Notes under the pieces: model-generated
Database searches by the model: none
What the model was told of the DNA's origin: nothing
Seen by the model: the letters and a program-made list of their open reading frames with translations, nothing else
DNA from: Planctomycetaceae bacterium
GTDB taxonomy: Bacteria; Planctomycetota; Planctomycetia; Planctomycetales; Planctomycetaceae
Direction of reading: 5' to 3'
Assembly (NCBI GenBank): GCA_019636285.1
Contig: JAHBXV010000051.1
Coordinates: 1-37,834 of the forward strand
DNA length: 37,834 nt
Position numbers and translations under genes: made by a program
Part shown: piece by piece, positions 33,108 through 37,834 of the stretch
How positions within the stretch are numbered: the first letter of the stretch is position 1
Layout: the number at the start of each line of letters is the position of its first letter

Positions 33108-34609
33108 TATCCCTTTTCCCCGTCCCGCAGCATCGCCCTCCCCCCTTCGAACACCGGGACGCCTGTCATCACGCCGCGAAACTCTCGTAGAGGCTCTCCG
33201 ACGACCACACCGTTCTCAGAGATGATCAACTGACGCAGGGTGCGTTCGTGCGAGCCGGTTCGCTTCTTGAATACACTCAACGCCTGCAAGATTTCGCCAC
33301 GATTCTCAAAGTAGCGGAACAGAAGGACAGTGTCGGCCAAATAGCTGACGTCCACATCGCCCCCGCTACTCATGCCGCTGATCATGCCGTGCTGCGCGAC
33401 GACCATGATGGTGACCACACCCTTCTGATTGAGATAGGCGAACAGCTCATGAAGATGGGTGGTGAGAAAACGCTCCTCGGGCATCGAATTCATATAGCCG
33501 TTCAAACTGTCGATGACCACGACCTTGGCGCCTTCGTCGACCGCGCGGCGGACCTCGTGGGCGAAGGCCCCCGGAGACATTTCCGCCGGATCGACTTGCT
33601 GAGCGTGCAGCAACCCGGCATGCATGAAGTCTCGGACATTCCTGTCGCCGGGACAGAGCTTTTCAGTTCGATCGATGAGCGTATCGAGCACCTCGTCGAA
33701 GACGTAAGACGCGGCTTTCTGGCCGTTTCTCATCGCAGCAACCGCGAACTGCATCGCAATGGTCGATTTTCCGACGCCCGCCGGCCCAAGCAGCAGCGTC
33801 GTCGAGCCCGTGGACAGCCCCCCTGCAAGCATGACGTCCAGGTTGGGTACGCCGCTGGAGAGGCAGCCTCGCTCGAACTTCTCATGGTGCTCGGCCGCGA
33901 CCAGCCGGGGATGGACGATCACCCCGCCATGAACGATCTCGTAGTCGTGGTAGCCCTCCCGGAAGTCCGAGCCGCGAACTTTCGTGGTGTACATCCGTCT
34001 CCGGGCCCGCCCGTACTCCGGGAGCGTTCGCTCAAGCACGACATTACCGCCGACGAGACTTTCGGGCTGGATATCAGCGAAGGCCGACGAGCGATCGTCC
34101 AGAAGCAGTACGGTGACCTTGCGCTGAGCGAAGAAGTCCTTGAGGGCAAGAAGCTGGCGTCGATAAATGAGCGGGTTACCAGACAGCAGTCGCATCTCGG
34201 ACAGACCATCGAAGACGACGTGGGCCGGGTTGACCGACTCGACAGCAGCCAGGACAGCCCGGGTCGTCTCGCCGAGTTCGGTCTCCGAGGGATGAAAGAC
34301 CGACGCTTCCGATTCGCCGGCAAGGTTCGCTGCCGACCGCGTCAGGTCGCAGACTTCGACTCCTTCGAGACTCCAACCATGAGAACGGCAAGTGTTCTCC
34401 AAATCGGCAGGTGACTCCGTGAGCGTGATGTAGAGACAGTTTTCGCCCGCGTTTCGCCGACCAAATGTATACTGCAGTGCCAAGGTCGTTTTTCCAGAGC
34501 CTGGATCCCCCTGCACCAGATAGAAACCCTCGCGTAGGAAGCCGCCCATCAGAACGTGGTCCAAACCCGGCACGCCGGTCGGGACGAATCGCTGCTGGTC
34601 AATAGGCAC
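33107..34609 (-). CDS. KaiC-like double-domain RecA-superfamily ATPase
   Basis: About 500 residues with two KaiC domains. Domain I has PTGVPGLDHVLMGGF, Walker A GDPGSGKTT and Walker B VVFDGLSE. Domain II has SSGVPNLDVMLAGGL, Walker A GPAGVGKST and Walker B VVVIDSLNGY, followed by the KaiC-like DTVLLFRYFENRGEI and VFKKRTGSHERTLRQLII. At the autophosphorylation site of cyanobacterial KaiC (Ser431-Thr432) this protein has Ser-Tyr (DVDVSYLADT). No KaiA or KaiB gene is nearby; instead two hybrid kinases flank it, typical of non-clock KaiC relatives in signal transduction. The start is uncertain: GTG 34609 has GGAG 10 bases upstream and begins just before the domain; GTG 34699 or ATG 34684 would add a Cys-rich 25-30 residue extension. 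Confidence 0.9.
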   Translation of the reverse strand: MPIDQQRFVPTGVPGLDHVLMGGFLREGFYLVQGDPGSGKTTLALQYTFGRRNAGENCLYITLTESPADLENTCRSHGWSLEGVEVCDLTRSAANLAGESEASVFHPSETELGETTRAVLAAVESVNPAHVVFDGLSEMRLLSGNPLIYRRQLLALKDFFAQRKVTVLLLDDRSSAFADIQPESLVGGNVVLERTLPEYGRARRRMYTTKVRGSDFREGYHDYEIVHGGVIVHPRLVAAEHHEKFERGCLSSGVPNLDVMLAGGLSTGSTTLLLGPAGVGKSTIAMQFAVAAMRNGQKAASYVFDEVLDTLIDRTEKLCPGDRNVRDFMHAGLLHAQQVDPAEMSPGAFAHEVRRAVDEGAKVVVIDSLNGYMNSMPEERFLTTHLHELFAYLNQKGVVTIMVVAQHGMISGMSSGGDVDVSYLADTVLLFRYFENRGEILQALSVFKKRTGSHERTLRQLIISENGVVVGEPLREFRGVMTGVPVFEGGRAMLRDGEKG

Positions 34610-34655
34610 GATCGTGTTGCTCCACGGGCACGGGCAGAAGGTACAACCGAACCCA

Positions 34656-34706
34656 TCATACGGTTGCGACTGAGGCGGGACCATCGCCGGAGCAGCCACA
34701 CGTCAT
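34656..34706 (-). other. Possible leader peptide upstream of the KaiC-like gene
   Basis: The best ribosome-binding site in this gap (AAGGAAG, 7-8 bases before an ATG at 34706) serves a 16-codon frame, MTCGCSGDGPASVATV, that is out of frame with the KaiC-like gene and stops at 34656. It could be a regulatory leader peptide, a chance site, or the trace of a frameshift at the true N-terminus. Confidence 0.25.
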
Positions 34707-34766
34707 AAATCCACTTCCTTTTCCGTTGAATTTCGCTGTTTCACCCGGCACTACAAATCGCTAGCG

Positions 34767-37040
34767 CTATAATCGACCTAGCATATCCAATAAAATATTG
34801 GTCTCCACAGGTTTGACGAGGTGATCGTCAAAGCCCGCAATCCGCGATCGCTCCCGATCCTGTTCCTGGCCCCATCCAGTAACCGCGATCAGCCGCGCGC
34901 TCCGTCCCCACGGGGTCGCCCGCAATTTCTCCGCGGTGGAATACCCGTCCAGTTTTGGCATTCCAATATCCAGCAGAACAACATCGGGGCGAAATGACTC
35001 CGCGATCGCCAACGCCTCGAGGCCGTCACTCGCCGTCCGTGTTTCAAATCCATTGAGTTTCAATGCCAGAGCCAGTGTTTTGCCGGCATCGCCGTTATCG
35101 TCGGCAACGAGGACTTTCCGCGACTCCGTCACGTCGTCTCGAGGAGCACGCTTTGGGGAGCGAGGTGCCGGAGGTTTGAAACGCTGGCACGGTAACGTGA
35201 CCTGAAATTCGCTGCCTAATGCTCGCCCAGCGCTTCGGGCCGCCACGGTTCCACCGTGCATTTCCACCAGCGCCTTAACAAGCGCAAGACCAATCCCAAG
35301 TCCACCTGACGTCCGTCCGAGGGACTTGTCGACCTGGCTGAACATCCCAAAGATGCCAGCAAGTGATTCCGCAGGAATTCCAATTCCATTGTCGTGGATC
35401 GTGACGGACACCTGATTGTCGTCAGCGATTGCAGCCACCTTGATGACGCCACCATGCGGAGTATACTTGGCGCTGTTGTTGAGCAGATTCCCGAAAACCT
35501 GAGTCAGCCGCGTGAAGTCGCCGTCAATGGAGATTGGTGTCCCAGGCAGATCGATTTCCAGTCTATGTCCCCTTTCCTGAATTGCGGGATGTACGATCTC
35601 GACCGCGCTGTTAATGACGTCCTGGAGGACAATCGGCTCTCGCTTCAGTTCCAATTTGTTCCGGGCGATTCGCGAGACATCGAGCAGGTCGTCGATCAGT
35701 CGAACCATATGGGTCAGCTGTCGATCCATCATCTCGCGAATGGATTGCACGTCCGGATTTAATCCCGGCGTCATCCCCAATACATCCAGACCGCTACGGA
35801 GCGGAGCCAGTGGATTTCGCAGTTCATGTGCGAGAATGGCTAGAAACTCATCTTTCCGCCGGTCCGCATCCCTCAGCCTCTGTTCGACTTCCCGCCGTTC
35901 CGTCACGTCGATATTCACGCCGACCATCGCGGTGGGCTGCCCCGTCTGGCCGTGGTGGGTTCTCCCGAAGGCAGAGATCCACCTGACCCGGCCGTCAGGG
36001 CGCGTGATTCGAAACTCGAAGTCAAAGGGCCGATGGTCGGATATTGCTTGTCTCGTGAGTTGCGTCGTGCGTTCCCGATCATCCGGGTGAACAAAAGCTA
36101 GCCAGTCTTCGTGCTTTCCACTGAACCCGGAGGAGTGCACGCCATAAAGATCGAACATCGTTTCCGACCATTCGACTTGGCCCGACTGGATGTTCCACTC
36201 AAAGGTGCCGATCCCTGCCGCGATCTGGGCCAGCTCGAGTCTCTCCTTGTGCCGCCGGAGTTGCTGTTCAAACTGCATCCGCTCGGTGATGTCGATCGCC
36301 ATCCCACAAACCAAGGTGTCCTCTGCCGCGGCTCCCACAATCGAAAATTTGCTCACAAGAGACTGCCGCAGTACCCCTTCCGCGTCACGAAGCGTTTCAA
36401 GGATCTGGATACCGGAACTGCTTGCCAGCGCACGCTCATCGTTCTCGCGAAATTGCTGTGCCGTTTCAGCATCGAAGATTTCGGAATCGGTTCTGCCGAT
36501 GAGTTCGGTCCTGGGACGTTGAAAGGCTCTTTCAGCCGCGTCATTCAGAAACACGTAACGGCCCTCTAGATCTTTGATCCAGGCCAAACCGGGTAGTTGC
36601 TGCATAAAGCGCGAAAATCTCTGTTCGCTCTCTTCTTCGGCTCGCTGGGCACGCCGTCGTTCCGACGCTTCAAGTTCAAGATGCAATCTGCGTTCTTCAT
36701 TTTGGTCCCAGGCTCTTTTGAGTGCGTGGCAAACGACCGTCAGAATCAGCCCGATGAGTGCGTAAGCCGACAGCCGGATCAACTCGAGCGGGTCGCGACT
36801 TGCTCGCACGTAATAGGGTGGCGAGAACAGGATCACGGCCGAAGCCAACGTGAGGACAGTCGTGCCCAGCCCGGACTTCCAGCCGCCGAGCGTGGTTGCT
36901 CCCACGACCGCGCAGATGAAAACCAGCGAAGTCAGTATTCCACTCAGCGGTACCGGAAGCAGTCGCTGCACGCCGACTAACACGGCGCAGGAGACAAGGG
37001 CGACCATCCAGGAAAGTCCAGAACGTCGAGACTGCATCAT
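34767..37040 (-). CDS. Membrane-anchored DUF4118/PAS hybrid histidine kinase
   Basis: A 757-residue kinase. Residues 8-110 hold four transmembrane helices of the KdpD-like DUF4118 sensor module (LPVPLSGILTSLVFICAVVG, SAVILFSPPYY). Then follow a linker coiled coil, PAS1 (about 140-260), PAS2 (about 270-385, WSETMFDLYGV), HisKA with His in ILAHELRNPLAPLRSGL, HATPase_c (IHDNGIGIPAESL, TSGGLGIGLALVKALVEMHG) and a C-terminal receiver with Asp in VVLLDIGMPKLDG. ATG 37040 has GGAG about 5 bases upstream. It ends about 68 bases before the longest KaiC-like start, so kinase, KaiC-like ATPase and the second hybrid kinase probably form one operon. The kinase cores and receivers of the two hybrid kinases are very similar, suggesting duplication. 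Confidence 0.92.
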   Translation of the reverse strand: MMQSRRSGLSWMVALVSCAVLVGVQRLLPVPLSGILTSLVFICAVVGATTLGGWKSGLGTTVLTLASAVILFSPPYYVRASRDPLELIRLSAYALIGLILTVVCHALKRAWDQNEERRLHLELEASERRRAQRAEEESEQRFSRFMQQLPGLAWIKDLEGRYVFLNDAAERAFQRPRTELIGRTDSEIFDAETAQQFRENDERALASSSGIQILETLRDAEGVLRQSLVSKFSIVGAAAEDTLVCGMAIDITERMQFEQQLRRHKERLELAQIAAGIGTFEWNIQSGQVEWSETMFDLYGVHSSGFSGKHEDWLAFVHPDDRERTTQLTRQAISDHRPFDFEFRITRPDGRVRWISAFGRTHHGQTGQPTAMVGVNIDVTERREVEQRLRDADRRKDEFLAILAHELRNPLAPLRSGLDVLGMTPGLNPDVQSIREMMDRQLTHMVRLIDDLLDVSRIARNKLELKREPIVLQDVINSAVEIVHPAIQERGHRLEIDLPGTPISIDGDFTRLTQVFGNLLNNSAKYTPHGGVIKVAAIADDNQVSVTIHDNGIGIPAESLAGIFGMFSQVDKSLGRTSGGLGIGLALVKALVEMHGGTVAARSAGRALGSEFQVTLPCQRFKPPAPRSPKRAPRDDVTESRKVLVADDNGDAGKTLALALKLNGFETRTASDGLEALAIAESFRPDVVLLDIGMPKLDGYSTAEKLRATPWGRSARLIAVTGWGQEQDRERSRIAGFDDHLVKPVETNILLDMLGRL

Positions 37041-37609
37041 CAACGCTCCGAGAATGACAGAAAGCTGGCTAGCCCGGCGGGCCTGACTTTTGCATCGCGG
37101 GTAACGAGTCTCTCACGGACAATGCTCTGCCCACTCGACTGCGACATAGAAATCAGCCCTCAGAAGCCCCGCTGCTGTCATTAACGATCTGCCGTTCGCA
37201 GCGAACAATCGCCTTCATGTTCCAACACGAAGAGTGATTCTCGCTCAGAAGTTCGTCCACCATCAATCCTCCGTCTCCCCACAGCGGCCCACTCGCAACT
37301 TCGTATCCATTCTGTGCGCGTGTGCACATGCCGTGTTCCCGGCATTCCTGGAGCCCAGTACACCCGCCGTTCCCGCTCCCTCACGGTGCTCTGTCTATAC
37401 AGTACTCGGAAAGGCGGCTGGGAAGTGAGCAGCGGGCATGCAGTTTGGCAGTACGGCCGTCGAGGGAATCGTTGGTGCTCGGAAAACTCCCAGAACTCCC
37501 TGCGGTTTCGAATCAACATCCGGTTTGCGGCCTCGATGTCATTTCCAAGGAAGTCAATCATCCTGTCACCAGGAAAGGTATCGCATGTCTACCTTCCGAG
37601 GTGAACATC
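37041..37609. other. Intergenic region between divergent kinase and Ku genes
   Basis: About 570 bases without a recognisable gene on either strand. It must carry the promoters of the minus-strand kinase operon and the plus-strand Ku gene. Open frames here lack family motifs and good ribosome-binding sites. No insertion sequence or RNA gene was recognised. Confidence 0.4.
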
Positions 37610-37834
37610 ATGCCCGGTCGATTCAGCTGGAAAGGCTATTTGCGCCTTTCGCTCGTCTCCATCCCCGTGAAGAGCTATCCCGCCGTCAATGCCTGCAGTT
37701 CGCATGGCGTCAGCCTGAACCCGCTCCACGAGAAATGTCACAGCCGCATCAAGTATGTGAAGACCTGCCCGATTCACGGTGAAGTGCCACCGGATGAGAT
37801 CGTGTCGGGCTTCGAATACGAAAAGGGGCACTAC
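37610..37834 (+). CDS. ku: Ku protein, N-terminal part (runs off the window)
   Basis: The first 75 residues of a bacterial Ku homologue: FSWKGYLRLSLVSIPVKSYP, then LNPLHEKCHSRIKYVKTCPI and HGEVPPDEIVSGFEYEKGHY. The pattern WKGxLxxxLVxIPVxxY, LHxxCxxRIKYxKxCPxHGEV and ...GFEYxKGxY is diagnostic for Ku, the homodimeric DNA-end-binding protein of bacterial non-homologous end joining, usually partnered by LigD. GAGGTGAAC precedes the ATG by about 7 bases. The gene continues beyond the right edge; a ligD gene would be expected nearby. Confidence 0.93.
   Translation, partial: MPGRFSWKGYLRLSLVSIPVKSYPAVNACSSHGVSLNPLHEKCHSRIKYVKTCPIHGEVPPDEIVSGFEYEKGHY

Noticed and set aside
33248-34414. Long plus-strand frame opposite the KaiC-like ATPase
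   Set aside because: No family motif or ribosome-binding site; it mirrors the codon bias of the real gene on the other strand.
29190-37040. A circadian clock kaiABC operon
   Set aside because: Only a KaiC-like protein is present, flanked by hybrid kinases and lacking KaiA, KaiB and the Ser-Thr phosphosite pair.
1-37834. CRISPR arrays, tRNA or rRNA genes, and riboswitches
   Set aside because: No regularly spaced repeats, cloverleaf-like segments, ribosomal signatures or known riboswitch motifs were noticed on either strand; a covariance-model scan was not possible.

Overview
The window looks like a chromosomal segment of a Planctomycetota bacterium (moderately GC-rich, probably class Planctomycetia). 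The pointers are a DUF1559-type prepilin-like protein at the left edge, a CRTAC1-like FG-GAP/ASPIC protein, several multi-PAS hybrid histidine kinases, and decayed transposase pieces of kinds common in that phylum. No rRNA, tRNA or CRISPR array was seen. Assignments rest on motif recognition by eye, so gene names are given sparingly. Left part (1-11.5 kb): after the truncated prepilin-like gene and the FG-GAP protein comes an IS630-like remnant, then a stress block on the minus strand: a response-regulator-like protein lacking its phospho-acceptor Asp, a P2-type cation ATPase directly followed by a tandem universal stress protein (USP), a BON-domain protein, and a second tandem USP with a TPR-like tail. 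Divergent from it lies a three-PAS sensor kinase, whose third PAS carries the heme-ligand pattern of FixL, translationally coupled to a NarL/LuxR-type response regulator. The set (heme-type sensor, NarL-type regulator, USPs, ATPase-USP pair) recalls the hypoxia/dormancy DosR regulon of Mycobacterium tuberculosis. Middle part (12.1-21.2 kb, plus strand): secreted fasciclin protein, ECF sigma factor, RskA-like anti-sigma factor, FAD-dependent oxidoreductase, DUF1365 protein, two cyclopropane-synthase-like methyltransferases, DUF1295 membrane protein, UV-damage endonuclease fused to DUF3253, and DUF2177 membrane protein. Most junctions overlap by a few bases, so much of this is an operon. The content matches the M. 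tuberculosis sigK-rskA locus (Rv0444c-Rv0449c), whose sigma factor controls fasciclin proteins, and also resembles proteobacterial light/singlet-oxygen lipid-modification clusters. I read it as an envelope or photo-oxidative stress module combining lipid methylation with UV-lesion repair. Right-middle part (21.2-28.2 kb): after IS5-like and MscS-like debris comes a possible small-molecule or lipid-modifying set: a CYP152-type peroxygenase P450, a catalase-related hemoprotein, an epoxide-hydrolase-like alpha/beta hydrolase on the opposite strand, and a compact minus-strand trio of adenylate-forming ligase, acyl carrier protein and a stand-alone E2-fold acyltransferase. The trio suggests activation of an acid, loading onto the carrier and transfer to an unknown acceptor; it is the best candidate here for an undescribed pathway. 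Right part (28.2-37.8 kb): an integrase-type transposase remnant, then a minus-strand signalling group: a membrane DUF4118 hybrid kinase, a two-domain KaiC-like ATPase, and a 1305-residue multi-PAS/GAF hybrid kinase whose start codon overlaps the KaiC-like stop codon. The window ends inside a Ku gene (non-homologous end joining) on the plus strand.
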